Shown in pieces: positions 17,393-27,339 of a stretch of 64,000 nt of DNA. Both the position numbers and the translations under genes were made by a program. Source of the stretch: Clostridia bacterium (lineage in GTDB: Bacteria > Bacillota > Clostridia > Lachnospirales > Lachnospiraceae); assembly GCA_026000945.1 (NCBI GenBank), contig BNZI01000001.1, forward strand, positions 1 to 64,000, read 5' to 3'. Numbering within the stretch: position 1 is the stretch's first letter; every line of letters starts with the position of its first letter. The notes below the pieces were generated by a model. That model searched no databases. It was not told where the DNA came from and saw nothing but the letters and a program-made list of their open reading frames with translations.

Positions 17393-20300
17393 ATGTATCT
17401 GAAAAGTTTGGAGATACAAGGTTTCAAATCTTTTGCCAATAAAATTAAATTAGAATTTCCACAGGGAATTTCCGCCATCGTAGGTCCGAATGGAAGCGGA
17501 AAAAGCAATATCGCAGATGCTTTGCGTTGGGTCTTGGGGGAACAAAAAGTAAAACAATTGCGCAGTAACTATATGCAAGAAGTAATTTTTGCAGGGACTC
17601 ATTTACGTAAAGCTCAAGGCTTAGCGAGTGTTTCTGTTTGTTTTTCTAATCAAGATAAAACTTTGGCCATTGATTATGAAGAAGTTACGATAGCTAGGCG
17701 TATTTATCGTTCGGGAGAAAGTGAATATTTACTGAATGGACATTTGTGCAGGTTAAAAGATATCAGTGAATTACTGGAAGATACAGGTTTAGGGAAAGAA
17801 GGCTATTCCTTAATTGGGCAAGGACAAATTGAACAAATTTTGAGCGGTAGTCCAAGTGCTTGTAGGGAACTGTTAGATGAAGCAACAGGAATTAGTAAAT
17901 ATCGGAACAGAAAAGAAGCGACACAAAGAAAACTGGATCAGCAAAAGCAGGATTTTCTTCGTTTACAGGATATTTTAAGTGAAATTGATCGCCAGAGAGA
18001 ACCACTGAGAAAACAAGCACAAGAAGCAAAAAATTATGAAAAATTACGCCAGGAACAAAAACAATTAGAATTATCTTTATTTTGTGAATTTTATCAAGAA
18101 CAGGAAGAACAAGAAAAAGTACTAAGGCAGCAGCTTGATCAGTTGCAAAAGGATTGGCAGCAGTTGAATGAAAGCATCAGGCAAACAGAAGAAAAAGTTT
18201 TGATTCTGGAACAAGAGATACAACAACGAGAAGAGCTCTATCAAGAACAAAGTAAAGCTTGTCAAAATAATGAATTGCTGATCAGACAAGAAGAGGGAAA
18301 AAGGCAATTAGTCTCAGAGCAAATTCTTCATCAAAAAGAGCTGATAAAAAATAATCAGCAAAGAATTTCGGTTTTAACTGAGCAAAAAAGTGAATACGAA
18401 AAACAAGTGCAACAAAAACAGTCTGAACAAGAGAAGAATCAGCAAAAAAAAGAGGAACTTAGACAAAAAAAAGAAAAATTAGAACAAGAAAAAAGAGAAA
18501 TTCATTTATTAGAAGAAAAAGATAAAGAGCAGGAAAGAGAATATCAAAGTGAAGAAGAAAAGTTAAAAAAATTTTTTTTACAGTATCAAATAAAGCAAGA
18601 GCAGAAAAATATTTTTCAAAAACGCGATGAAGAAGAAAGAACAAAAAATCAAGAAAATTTGCAAAAATTTTTAGACTATAGTCAAAATAATCAAGAGAAA
18701 TTATTGAGTTTAGAAAAAGAAAAAGAAAATCAGCAAGAACAAGAACAAATTCTAGAGGATCAAGAAAAAAAATTAAAAAATTTAGGGCAAAAATTAGAGG
18801 AAACGATTCGTTTACAAGAAAATGCTTATCAAGAGAAGAAGTATAAGAAAGAACAAATTTTTCATCAGCAAGAAACATTAAAAAAATGGGAAGAACATTA
18901 TGAGGGTTATCCTTTAGCGATTAAAAAAATCATGAAAAAACAAAAAGAGGAGCTTTTACCAAAGGAAGAACAAATTTTAGGTACGGTGGCGGAGCTTTTA
19001 TCTGCAAAGGCTCAATATGAACTAGCAATTGAAACAGCTCTGGGGGCTTCTTTACAACATTTAGTAGTAGAAAAAGAGCAGGCTGCAAAAAAATGGATTC
19101 TGTACTTGAAGCAAAATTCTTTGGGGAAAGCAACATTTTATCCTTTAGAAAACTTACAGTATCATGATTTTTCTTATCCAAATGCATTAAAGGAAAAAGG
19201 AGTAGAAGGATTAGGAAAGGATCTTGTAGAAATAGCCCCGGAAATAGCCGTTTTAGCACGGTTTTTATTGGGAAGAATTATCGTGACCGATACTTTGGAT
19301 CATGCCTTGCTTTTGGCCAAACAATATACTTACCGTTTTCGTATTGTTACGATGGATGGGGAGTTATTACATAGTGGAGGTTCTTTAACGGGAGGGAAGT
19401 CTGCACATCCTGTTCATTTATTAGGAAGAAAAAGAGAAAAAAAAGAACAAAATGCGTTGTTAGAATCACTGACAAAGCAGCTGACAGAATTGGACGAAAA
19501 AAAACAAGAAATGTTACTCCAATATGAGGTATTTCAAAAGGATAAAAAGCGATGGGAAGAGGAGAAAAAACAAAATCAGTTTTGGGCAGAAAATTTATTT
19601 TGGCAAATTAAGCAACAACAAGAAGAAAAAAAGCAATGGGGAATTCGCTATCAAGAATTAAAAGAGAAAATGGACGAAGCGGAAGAAGAAAATAAACGTG
19701 AGCAAAGGCAAAGCGAAAAAGAAGAAAAAGAAAAAATCGTTTATGAAGAAAGAATCCAAATTATCCAGCGAGAAAAACAAAAAAATGAGAAAAGCCAAAA
19801 GAAATTTTTTGTGCAGCAGCAAAAAATAGAAGAACAGTTAAAGGATATCTATACAAAAGAAATAGAGATCCAAAGTAAAGAGCAATATTTGCAGGAAACT
19901 TTACAGCAAGGAAAGCAACAAGAAAAAAGTTGTGTCCATGAAATAATAGATTTAGAAGAAAAGAAACAAAAGGCACAAGAAGAGATAACGGAAAAAGAAA
20001 GACAATTAGAAAACTTAGCAGAAAATCAACAAAACAGAAAAAAAGCTCAACAAGAATTTTCTTTGCGTTTGGAAAACGATCAAAAACAATTAAAAGAAAA
20101 AAATGAAGAAAGAAAATCTGGACAAAAAGAAAAAGAAAGGATGAAAGAGCAATTAGGGCAGCTAGAAAAAATTTTACTAAAATTAGAACAAAATCAAGAA
20201 AAATTAAAAACAAAAAAGAAAGAACAAGAAGAGTATATTTGGTCTGCGTATGAATTGACTTATCGAGGTGCTTTAGAAGAAATTTTAGAAAAAGCAAAGC

Positions 20301-20980
20301 AAATAGAAGAAATGCAGACAAAAGTAGTGCACAGTGAACGCCTGGAGAGTATTAAAAAGGAAATTCGAAATTTAAATACGGTAAATGTGCGTGCAATTGA
20401 AGAATATCAAATTTTAGAAGAACGCTATCAATTTTTACAAACACAAGTACAAGATTTAGAAGAAAGTAAACAGCAATTATTAGATATGATTGAAGAGCTA
20501 AACCAAGGGATGAAAAAACAATTCCGGAAAGGGTTTCAAGCTGTTTCTGAAGCATTTTTTCGAGTATTTCAAGAATTATTTGGAGGTGGACAAGCTTCTT
20601 TACAGTTAATCGGTGAAGATGTTTTGGAAGCGGGAGTAAAGATTTCTGCACAGCCTCCGGGAAAAAAATTGCAAAATATGATGCAATTATCAGGGGGGGA
20701 AAAGACCTTGACTGCAATTTCTTTGCTTTTTGCTATTCAACAGTTAAATCCTTCTCCTTTTTGTATACTAGATGAAATAGAAGCTTCTTTAGATGAAGCG
20801 AATGCAAAAAGATTTATTCAATATTTAGAAAAACTCAAAGAAAAAACACAATTTATTTTAATTACCCATAAGAGAATTAGTATGTCTGCAGCGGATTGTT
20901 TATATGGGATTACCATGCAGGAAAAGGGAGTATCTAGTCTGGTTTCAGTAGAATTAACGAAGAAAAATGATTTTTTGTAA
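17393..20980 (+). CDS. smc: Chromosome segregation ATPase SMC
   Basis: This 1195-residue ATPase holds DNA loops in chromosome condensation with ScpA/ScpB. The Walker A motif GPNGSGKSNIADAL is near residue 32, a hinge lies at about 500-650 (ETALGASLQHLV to GGSLTGGKSA), the ABC signature is LSGGEKTLTAISLLF (about 1101), and Walker B is CILDEIEASLDEAN. The two coiled-coil arms are extremely rich in K, E and Q. The start follows GGGTAAG, and ftsY is next. Confidence 0.97.
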   Translation: MYLKSLEIQGFKSFANKIKLEFPQGISAIVGPNGSGKSNIADALRWVLGEQKVKQLRSNYMQEVIFAGTHLRKAQGLASVSVCFSNQDKTLAIDYEEVTIARRIYRSGESEYLLNGHLCRLKDISELLEDTGLGKEGYSLIGQGQIEQILSGSPSACRELLDEATGISKYRNRKEATQRKLDQQKQDFLRLQDILSEIDRQREPLRKQAQEAKNYEKLRQEQKQLELSLFCEFYQEQEEQEKVLRQQLDQLQKDWQQLNESIRQTEEKVLILEQEIQQREELYQEQSKACQNNELLIRQEEGKRQLVSEQILHQKELIKNNQQRISVLTEQKSEYEKQVQQKQSEQEKNQQKKEELRQKKEKLEQEKREIHLLEEKDKEQEREYQSEEEKLKKFFLQYQIKQEQKNIFQKRDEEERTKNQENLQKFLDYSQNNQEKLLSLEKEKENQQEQEQILEDQEKKLKNLGQKLEETIRLQENAYQEKKYKKEQIFHQQETLKKWEEHYEGYPLAIKKIMKKQKEELLPKEEQILGTVAELLSAKAQYELAIETALGASLQHLVVEKEQAAKKWILYLKQNSLGKATFYPLENLQYHDFSYPNALKEKGVEGLGKDLVEIAPEIAVLARFLLGRIIVTDTLDHALLLAKQYTYRFRIVTMDGELLHSGGSLTGGKSAHPVHLLGRKREKKEQNALLESLTKQLTELDEKKQEMLLQYEVFQKDKKRWEEEKKQNQFWAENLFWQIKQQQEEKKQWGIRYQELKEKMDEAEEENKREQRQSEKEEKEKIVYEERIQIIQREKQKNEKSQKKFFVQQQKIEEQLKDIYTKEIEIQSKEQYLQETLQQGKQQEKSCVHEIIDLEEKKQKAQEEITEKERQLENLAENQQNRKKAQQEFSLRLENDQKQLKEKNEERKSGQKEKERMKEQLGQLEKILLKLEQNQEKLKTKKKEQEEYIWSAYELTYRGALEEILEKAKQIEEMQTKVVHSERLESIKKEIRNLNTVNVRAIEEYQILEERYQFLQTQVQDLEESKQQLLDMIEELNQGMKKQFRKGFQAVSEAFFRVFQELFGGGQASLQLIGEDVLEAGVKISAQPPGKKLQNMMQLSGGEKTLTAISLLFAIQQLNPSPFCILDEIEASLDEANAKRFIQYLEKLKEKTQFILITHKRISMSAADCLYGITMQEKGVSSLVSVELTKKNDFL

Positions 20981-20990
20981 GGAGGGTCAA

Positions 20991-21971
20991 ATGGAAAGAG
21001 AAGATGAGCAAAAGGGACAGACTATGGAAGCAGAAGCAGAAGTAAAAGAAAAAAAAGGATTTTTTAGCCGGTTGGTTAAAGGTCTGCAAAAGACTAGTAT
21101 GCAGATTGGTAGTGGAGTGGAATCCATTTTTCAAAGATTTAGCTCTCTTGATCAAGAATTTTATGAAGAAATTGAAGAAATCTTGGTTTTGGCAGACGTA
21201 GGCGTGCATACGAGTATGTCTATTGTAGAAGAGTTAAAGAAAAAAGTGAAAGAACAAAAAATTAAAAAACCAGATGAATGTAGAGAATTGCTCATGCAAA
21301 GCATGGTGCAACAAATGGATTTAGGAGAAAATTCTTATCTTTTTGAAGAAAAAACTTCTGTACTTTTGTTAGTGGGAGTAAATGGTGTAGGTAAAACAAC
21401 TTCTACGGCAAAATTGGCAGCAAATTTAAAAGCACAAGGAAAAAAAGTTTTGCTGGCGGCAGCGGATACTTTTCGGGCAGCAGCTACAGAGCAACTTAGC
21501 GAATGGGCGAAGAAAACAGGAGTAGAATTGATTGCCCATCAAGAAGGTTCTGATCCTGCTGCAGTTATTTATGATGCGGTTTCTGCTGCAAAATCTAGAA
21601 AAACGGATGTGTTACTCTGTGATACGGCAGGTAGATTGCATAATAAAAAAAATCTTATGGAAGAATTAAAAAAAATTGACCGCATTATTCAAAAGGAATT
21701 TCCGAATGCCCATCAAGAAGTTTTTGTAGTAGTAGATGGAACAACAGGACAAAATGCTTTAGAACAAGTGCGGCAATTTCAAGAAGTAACCCAGCTAAGC
21801 GGTATTATTTTAACTAAATTGGATGGCACGGCAAAAGGGGGAGTTGCTGTAGCGATTCAAGCAGAGCTTGGTGTACCTGTTAAATATATTGGTATAGGTG
21901 AAAAAGCGGATGATTTACAAAAATTTAATGCCAAAGAATATGTACAGGCATTATTACAGAAAGTAGATTAG
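20991..21971 (+). CDS. ftsY: Signal recognition particle receptor FtsY
   Basis: This SRP-receptor GTPase docks ribosome-nascent chains at the membrane. It has a short charged N-terminus, an NG domain with GVNGVGKTTSTAKLA (G1, near 133), DTFRAAATEQL, DTAGRLHNKKNLM (G3) and TKLDGTAKGG (G4). The ATG at 20991 is preferred because AAGGAGGG lies just before it; an ORF start at 20967 overlaps smc. It is 326 residues long. Confidence 0.96.
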   Translation: MEREDEQKGQTMEAEAEVKEKKGFFSRLVKGLQKTSMQIGSGVESIFQRFSSLDQEFYEEIEEILVLADVGVHTSMSIVEELKKKVKEQKIKKPDECRELLMQSMVQQMDLGENSYLFEEKTSVLLLVGVNGVGKTTSTAKLAANLKAQGKKVLLAAADTFRAAATEQLSEWAKKTGVELIAHQEGSDPAAVIYDAVSAAKSRKTDVLLCDTAGRLHNKKNLMEELKKIDRIIQKEFPNAHQEVFVVVDGTTGQNALEQVRQFQEVTQLSGIILTKLDGTAKGGVAVAIQAELGVPVKYIGIGEKADDLQKFNAKEYVQALLQKVD

Positions 21972-21973
21972 GG

Positions 21974-22176
21974 TGTGTTCACACGATCGCGAGGCATTAT
22001 CTTTTGGTAGATTTTATACTGGCTTGTGTTTAGAGCTTGCCTAAGTATTTTACGTACTGGATAATATTGATATATTTTTTCTCCTATGGTGCCTGAATTC
22101 CTTAATATACCTTTCGTATTGTCTGGAAATTTTTTTGCAAGTGAAAAATCTGGATATTTCGGATCGTGTGAGCCCA
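21974..22176. repeat. Complete short copy of the two-ended repeat family
   Basis: The element begins GTGTGTTCACACGATC and ends with the near complement (GATCGTGTGAGCCCAC), a terminal inverted repeat of about 15 bases. The B end reads GAGGCATTATCTTTTGGTAG; the A end, on the opposite strand, reads CGAAATATCCAGATTTTTCA. A fragment of the internal unit (CTCCTATGGTGCCTGAATTC) lies between them. It is non-coding. Confidence 0.7.
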
Positions 22177-22704
22177 CTACTAAGAGATATTTTTTATCTT
22201 TTTATATCCTGCCGCTGGGTAGGAGTTGGGGGGAAGCCCCGCCTCTAAGCGACTCGAGCGCAGAGCAAGGCAGTGTATGCGGTGGGAGTATGTCACAAGG
22301 CTCAATAAAGAATATATACCGGTATAAAGACAAACAATGAATCAAAAATGTTTTGTAATTTTTTGAGAAAAATTTAAGTTAGTTCCATTAATGAAATAAA
22401 ACTTTAATAAAAAAGTAATTTTTTTAATAGTGACATTTTAAAATATTTGATATATAGTGCTATATGATATTTATTCATTAAAAAAAGATAAATTATAGAA
22501 ATACAAAAGAAAGTAAAATCGGTTATTTTTTACTAGAATTTTATATTTTATTTTACTTCATGTGTTTCGCTCTACATATAAAAAGACTCCTGGAAACTGA
22601 CGAAATAAAATATAACTGATTTTGTCGAAATAAATGTTAAAAGGCAATATATCCTACATTATTTCTTGCTAGAAATGTTGGATAAAAGTAAGGAGTCTAG
22701 AACT
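22177..22704. other. Gap with a GC-rich island and an AT-rich leader
   Basis: Bases 22208-22300 form an unusually G+C-rich island (GGGGGGAAGCCCCGCCTC and neighbours) in AT-rich sequence, with self-complementary GGGG/CCCC runs. No gene is seen in it. Bases 22330-22700 are very AT-rich and probably carry the promoter and leader of the following surface protein gene; I cannot pick one promoter with confidence. Confidence 0.3.
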
Positions 22705-24993
22705 ATGATAAAAAAAGTGAATCATTTAACAGCAATGTTTGGAGCTGCAGCAGTACTTTCTTTGAGTACATCTATCCATGTCTTTGCTTTTGCTGGATGG
22801 GTGGAAAATAATGGTGATTGGTATTATACAGAAAATGGTGATGAAGTAAAAGATGCTTGGAAAACAGCAGCAAACGGACAACAGTATTATCTAGGAAATA
22901 CAGGAAAAATGCTCCGTAGCACCTTAGTAGATGGCATGTATTACGTAGATTCTCATGGAATGCAAGTATCTGATCAATGGAGAAAGTTATCGGCAATATC
23001 TGGAAGTGTTGCGAAGAGATGGTTTTATTTTGGTAATGACGGCAAAATGGTTAAAGGAGAGAAAATCCTTACTATCCACGGAAAACAGTACAAATTTGAT
23101 AAAGATGGACAAATGGTATATGGATGGGATGATGAGTACTACTATGGAACAGAAGATGAGGGAGCAAAAGTAAGTAAAGATTGGAGAAAAATTCCGGACG
23201 AAGAGGGAAGTGGAGATTTATTTTGGTTTTATTTTGGAGAAGATGGTAAGAAGTATACAGGTTATCGTCAAAACCGTAAAATTGCAAATAAACGCTATGC
23301 TTTCGATGAAGAGGGAAGAATGCTCTCTGGTTGGATATCAGTAGAATCTGGAAATACGGATAATCCAGAATCTTTTACAGGAGAAATTAGTGCTGCAGAT
23401 TCTACAATACTTTATGCTGGAGTTAAAGATGACGGGGCAGTACGTACAAGTACTTGGCAAAAAGCCTATGCTCCATCAGATGAAGAACAAGATACACTTT
23501 TTTGGTATTATTTTCAAAGTACGAGTTATCCTGTGATTGGACAAGAAACAGCAGATACTCGTACCATTACGAACATCAACGGAAAATACTATGCGTTTAG
23601 TACTCGCGCAGAAATGCTAGATGGTTTACAAGTTTTAGACGGAAAGCAATATTACTTTGGTAAAGACGGGGTAATGAGAGTGGGTAAACAGACAGTCAGA
23701 AATGATGAGGACGAACTGCAAGAGATGTATTTTCAGTCAGACCAAAGCGTGGCAAAAGGAAAAGGGCGAGGCCTAACTGGTGCACAAAGCGGATGGTTGT
23801 ATGTAGATGGTGAACGGATCAAAGCGACAGAGGACGAAAAATATGCAGTCGTAAATATTTCTGAAGTATTTACTGACAAATTATATTTAGTTAACAGTAA
23901 AGGGACCATACAAAAAAATAAAACCGTAAAAAATTCTTCAGGTTATTTATTGACTACTGATAAGGAAGGAAATGTCATCAAAATTGTTTTGGATGAAAAA
24001 AATGCCGTGCCAGTGTTTGATTATACGGGAGAAGGTTTTTCAGCTGAACTAAGAGAAGAAATGTTAAATCAACTTACAGGAATGGTAGAACAAATTGTAG
24101 AACATGACGTCTATCTTCCTCCTTCGAATCAAGTCAGCAAAGATGTGTCTTCTTTAAAAGTGAGCTTGGAAGAAGCGAAGAAAAAACTGGCTCAGGCACA
24201 GTCTTACTATGTGGATTATCCAGCTCGTATAGAACAATTGTATACAATCATTAATGAGCAATTAGCAGGTGCTTATGAAGCGAAAGTGAACGAACTGCTA
24301 TTGATCATACAAGATACAGATGAACAAAGGATTGCTTTAGATTTGGCATACCAGACAGAACTAGATGAGTATTTAAGAATTGTAGAAAACTATAGAGAAT
24401 TATTAGAGCAATTAGCCGAAGGTGAGGGAAAAAAAGGCTACGATAGTGCTATGGCTGCAAAAGAAGATACGGAAGCATTAAAAATTGAAGCAGACAAGCA
24501 AAAAAGAGAAGCAGAATTAGCATTGCAATATTTAGAAAAAGATTTACTTGAGGCAAAAAAGGAATTTGGTTCAGGAGATTATGATAAAAATTTCTTTAAC
24601 ACACAAAAGATTAATTTAAATGTTATTGATGAAAGCATTCAAACTATGCTGAATGATATTCATGTGGTGCAAAAATTAGCGGATGATGAAAGATGGAATA
24701 CTACTCCGCAATTATATGAAAAAGAAATCAAGGACATTCTTAAACAAGCAACGGCAATTTTAGCAGAAGCGGAAGAATTGAATTCAGGAATTAGTGTAAA
24801 TTTAGATAGTTTAGAAGATAAAGTAAATCAGAAAATCACCACTTTAGATGAAATGTTGGCAAAAGTTACAGAGTTTGCGCAAACCGGACTGACAGAGTGT
24901 GAGGAAGCTGTACAGTCTGCAAAATCGCTATTGGATCAAGTAAAAGTGAGTGTGGAAAATCTGGCTTATTGGGTAGAAAAAATAGAGCTATGA
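22705..24993 (+). CDS. Secreted choline/cell-wall-binding repeat protein with coiled-coil tail
   Basis: The ATG at 22705 has AAGGAG upstream and gives a signal peptide of about 30 residues ending HVFAFA. Residues 30-400 hold many aromatic-glycine repeats (GWVENNGDWYYTENGDEV, WFYFGNDGKMVKG, YAFDEEGRMLSGW, YYFGKDGVM), the pattern of choline-binding or glucan-binding modules that hold proteins to teichoic-acid-like wall polymers. Residues about 455-762 are helical coiled coil, rich in E, A, K and L. The export and wall-binding role follows from the repeats; the function of the coiled coil is unknown. Confidence 0.82.
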   Translation: MIKKVNHLTAMFGAAAVLSLSTSIHVFAFAGWVENNGDWYYTENGDEVKDAWKTAANGQQYYLGNTGKMLRSTLVDGMYYVDSHGMQVSDQWRKLSAISGSVAKRWFYFGNDGKMVKGEKILTIHGKQYKFDKDGQMVYGWDDEYYYGTEDEGAKVSKDWRKIPDEEGSGDLFWFYFGEDGKKYTGYRQNRKIANKRYAFDEEGRMLSGWISVESGNTDNPESFTGEISAADSTILYAGVKDDGAVRTSTWQKAYAPSDEEQDTLFWYYFQSTSYPVIGQETADTRTITNINGKYYAFSTRAEMLDGLQVLDGKQYYFGKDGVMRVGKQTVRNDEDELQEMYFQSDQSVAKGKGRGLTGAQSGWLYVDGERIKATEDEKYAVVNISEVFTDKLYLVNSKGTIQKNKTVKNSSGYLLTTDKEGNVIKIVLDEKNAVPVFDYTGEGFSAELREEMLNQLTGMVEQIVEHDVYLPPSNQVSKDVSSLKVSLEEAKKKLAQAQSYYVDYPARIEQLYTIINEQLAGAYEAKVNELLLIIQDTDEQRIALDLAYQTELDEYLRIVENYRELLEQLAEGEGKKGYDSAMAAKEDTEALKIEADKQKREAELALQYLEKDLLEAKKEFGSGDYDKNFFNTQKINLNVIDESIQTMLNDIHVVQKLADDERWNTTPQLYEKEIKDILKQATAILAEAEELNSGISVNLDSLEDKVNQKITTLDEMLAKVTEFAQTGLTECEEAVQSAKSLLDQVKVSVENLAYWVEKIEL

Positions 24994-25092
24994 TCAGAGA
25001 AACTCTGTAGTTGATTGCGGGGGCTTAAGCCAACCATAGAGAAAAAACTCTTGCAGATAAGATTAGTGATTGCGTCTTACTACGCTCTAAGC

Positions 25093-25135
25093 CTGTTCAG
25101 ACTACCCAAAATACCCAGATTTTGCGTAGATTGAT
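25093..25135 (+). repeat. A-end fragment of the two-ended repeat family
   Basis: TGTTCAGACTACCC-AAAATACCCAGATTTTGCGTAG matches the A end of the family (also at 30170, 40620 and 48070). No B end or internal unit follows, so it is a truncated copy. Confidence 0.55.
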
Positions 25136-25218
25136 AAGGTGAAAGAGCAGCGGTGAGTGTGTAACTTTTGCACTTAGGTTTGCATTCTGTTTTTTTTTGA
25201 GTGCAAACCTAGGTGATC

Positions 25219-25247
25219 TTGACATTTTTTTTAATTTTAGTTATACT
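25219..25247 (+). promoter_or_regulatory. Promoter of tRNA-Met
   Basis: TTGACA (25219-25224) and TATACT (25242-25247) are 17 bases apart, 12 bases before the tRNA. Confidence 0.75.
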
Positions 25248-25258
25248 ATAAGCTGTTT

Positions 25259-25332
25259 GGCGGAATAGCTCAGCTGGCTAGAGCATACGGTTCATACCCG
25301 TAGTGTCAGGGGTTCGACTCCCTTTTCCGCTA
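25259..25332 (+). tRNA. tRNA-Met (CAT)
   Basis: Acceptor GGCGGAA pairs with TTCCGCT, with a terminal G-T pair. The anticodon loop TTCATAC carries CAT between TACGG and CCGTA. It lacks the GGG/CCC anticodon stem of initiator tRNA, so it is elongator Met or, less likely, an Ile tRNA with modified CAT. Confidence 0.9.
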
Positions 25333-25341
25333 GGATTGGCG

Positions 25342-25380
25342 AAAAAACCTAACATTTATTTTGTAAATGTTAGGTTTTTT
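25342..25380 (+). terminator. Terminator of tRNA-Met
   Basis: A 17-bp perfect stem, AAAAAACCTAACATTTA with TAAATGTTAGGTTTTTT, encloses a TTTTG-type loop. The U-rich side makes it strong, and because of its A/T flanks it can act in both directions. Confidence 0.9.
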
Positions 25381-25568
25381 GCTTTTAGCAATTTAGATTT
25401 TTCTCATTTACAGAGATTTAATAGACTTGTAGGACAAATAAGCGCAAAAATTTCCTTGTTGATTAAGTTTAATTGGCTCTTAGGAACCTATTCAAGTAGT
25501 ATTGTTTTTTCTGTAGTAGTATGAAAGCAAATTAACACGTGATAATATAGTAGAAAGGAGGAGTACGA

Positions 25569-27032
25569 ATGAAAAAAGTAGTAATTATTGGAGCAGGAAT
25601 TGCAGGGCTTTCTGCGGGCATATATGCACAAAAATCAGGCTTTGATGTGACGATTTGTGAGCAACATAGTATGTCAGGAGGTATGTGTACAAGCTGGAGA
25701 CGAAAAGGCTATTTATTTGAGGGAACATTGCATTGGCTAACTGGTTCTAGTGAAAAGACAGGCTTATATAAAATTTGGAATGAAACAGGGGCTTTAAATC
25801 CTAAGGTCAAGATTCAGTTGAAAGATCCATTTCGCATGGTAGAAAGTGTACATGGTCCTTTATTTTTTTATCGAGATATTGAAAAAACAGTGAAACAGCT
25901 TCTTCCTTTATATCCTAAGGAAAAGAAGCATTTACTGCGCTTGATGCAAGATGTAAAAACCATCGCGAAATTAGAAACGCCAGCGGAAAATATTAAGCAC
26001 TTGCGTATGAAAAACAAACCAAAAATCAAATGGAGTAAATGGCTGAAAATGACGCCGGCTTTTTTTCGTATCGTACAGTTAAGTAATCAAAGCTGTAAAG
26101 ATTACTTAAAAGATTTTTCACCGGAATTAAAAAATTTGTTTAAAATTACGCCGGATAACTTTAATGCAGCAGCAATGTTTTTTACTTTTGGTACGATACA
26201 TGCTGAAGATGCTGGGTATCCGGAGGGCGGATCTTTGCCGATGATTAAACGGATGGAAGAAACGTTTTTAGCTGCGGGAGGAAAACTTCACTTAAAGACC
26301 AAGGTGAAAAAAGTAAATATTCAACAAGGGAAAGTAAACGCTGTAGAAGGTGAAACAGAAGTTTTTCCAGCAGATGCAGTGGTAGTTACACAAGAAACAA
26401 TCGCCGCTAACAAACAGCTTTTTGAACAGCCATTAACAGAAAAATGGATTCAAGAGATTTGTAGGAATACAAAACCTGCAGTTTGTACCTTCATTTGTAT
26501 AGGAATTCGGGAAAAACTCGAATATCTTCCGGTATGGAATCCAAAAAAACCGCTTGAATATGCGAATCGAACACACGATACTTTAGATTTTAATCTTTTT
26601 TCAGATGAAGATGGTTTTGCTCCAAAAGGTTGTACTGCTCTTACAATGGAAATGCTAGGAGATACGTATAAATTTTGGAAAAAAGCAAAAAAGGAAGGGC
26701 GCTATGAGCAGGAGAAGGAAAACTTAGCACAGCAGATTTCGGATGCTTTTGAAGAAAAATTTCCAGGATATAAAGAAAAAATAGAAGTGATTGATATTGC
26801 TACACCTTTAACGTATGAGCGTTATACGAGTGCATATCATGGTTCATGGATGAGCGTATTTCGTGTGGGTGAGATACTCAAACGCTATCCGGGAGACGTA
26901 AGCAGTGTAAAAGGTTTGTACTTTGCTGGACACCGTATGACAAAGCCAGGAGGATTGCCGATTGCTTTGGTCAGCGGTAGAAAAGCAGCACAGTTGATTT
27001 GTAGACAGTTTGACCAAGAATTTTCAACTTGA
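25569..27032 (+). CDS. FAD-dependent oxidoreductase, phytoene desaturase/carotenoid isomerase-like
   Basis: The N-terminus is a dinucleotide-binding fold (VVIIGAGIAGLSAGIYAQ, then E36-type acid in TICEQHSMSGGMCTSW). The C-terminal FAD motif reads YFAGHRMTKPGGLPIALVSG. The pattern and 487-residue length fit the CrtI/retinol-saturase-like group of amine-oxidase-fold proteins. No carotenoid genes lie nearby, so the substrate is unknown. The start has AAAGGAGG 9 bases upstream. It stands alone between a tRNA and a repeat element. Confidence 0.8.
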   Translation: MKKVVIIGAGIAGLSAGIYAQKSGFDVTICEQHSMSGGMCTSWRRKGYLFEGTLHWLTGSSEKTGLYKIWNETGALNPKVKIQLKDPFRMVESVHGPLFFYRDIEKTVKQLLPLYPKEKKHLLRLMQDVKTIAKLETPAENIKHLRMKNKPKIKWSKWLKMTPAFFRIVQLSNQSCKDYLKDFSPELKNLFKITPDNFNAAAMFFTFGTIHAEDAGYPEGGSLPMIKRMEETFLAAGGKLHLKTKVKKVNIQQGKVNAVEGETEVFPADAVVVTQETIAANKQLFEQPLTEKWIQEICRNTKPAVCTFICIGIREKLEYLPVWNPKKPLEYANRTHDTLDFNLFSDEDGFAPKGCTALTMEMLGDTYKFWKKAKKEGRYEQEKENLAQQISDAFEEKFPGYKEKIEVIDIATPLTYERYTSAYHGSWMSVFRVGEILKRYPGDVSSVKGLYFAGHRMTKPGGLPIALVSGRKAAQLICRQFDQEFST

Positions 27033-27074
27033 GATAAAACCATTGGCACAAGGTGCAGAACTGCAAATTAGGTC

Positions 27075-27237
27075 ATGTTCACCCTAGCTCAGACGCCTAT
27101 CTTTTGCTAGATTTTTTTCTGGATCACGGGATAGTTTTTAGCTACACAGATATGTCTGAAAAAATTTTCTATAAAATGAAAACCTTACGAAATGAAAAAC
27201 CTACGTAAAATATGGGTATTTAGGCTAGGATGAACGG
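27075..27237. repeat. Complete short copy of the two-ended repeat family
   Basis: Terminal inverted repeats GTTCACCCTAGC (27077-27088) and GCTAGGATGAAC (27224-27235) match at 11 of 12 positions. It reads B end (CGCCTATCTTTTGCTAGATT), a short core, then the complement of the A end (CTACGTAAAATATGGGTATT). Confidence 0.7.
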
Positions 27238-27339
27238 ATTTAGTTTTTATCAGTTCGAAATCATCAAAAAATCATCTAAAAATAGGGAGGAAGGACGACA
27301 ACAGAAAGCAAAGGCCGCACCTGAAAAATTTTTGGAAGA

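Noticed and set aside
18122..20717. Several long minus-strand frames opposite smc
   Set aside because: They are hydrophobic shadows of the K/E/Q-rich SMC coiled coil and its AT-rich codons.
22208..22300. GC-rich island as an rRNA or known riboswitch
   Set aside because: I see no recognisable consensus stems of any family, only local G/C complementarity.
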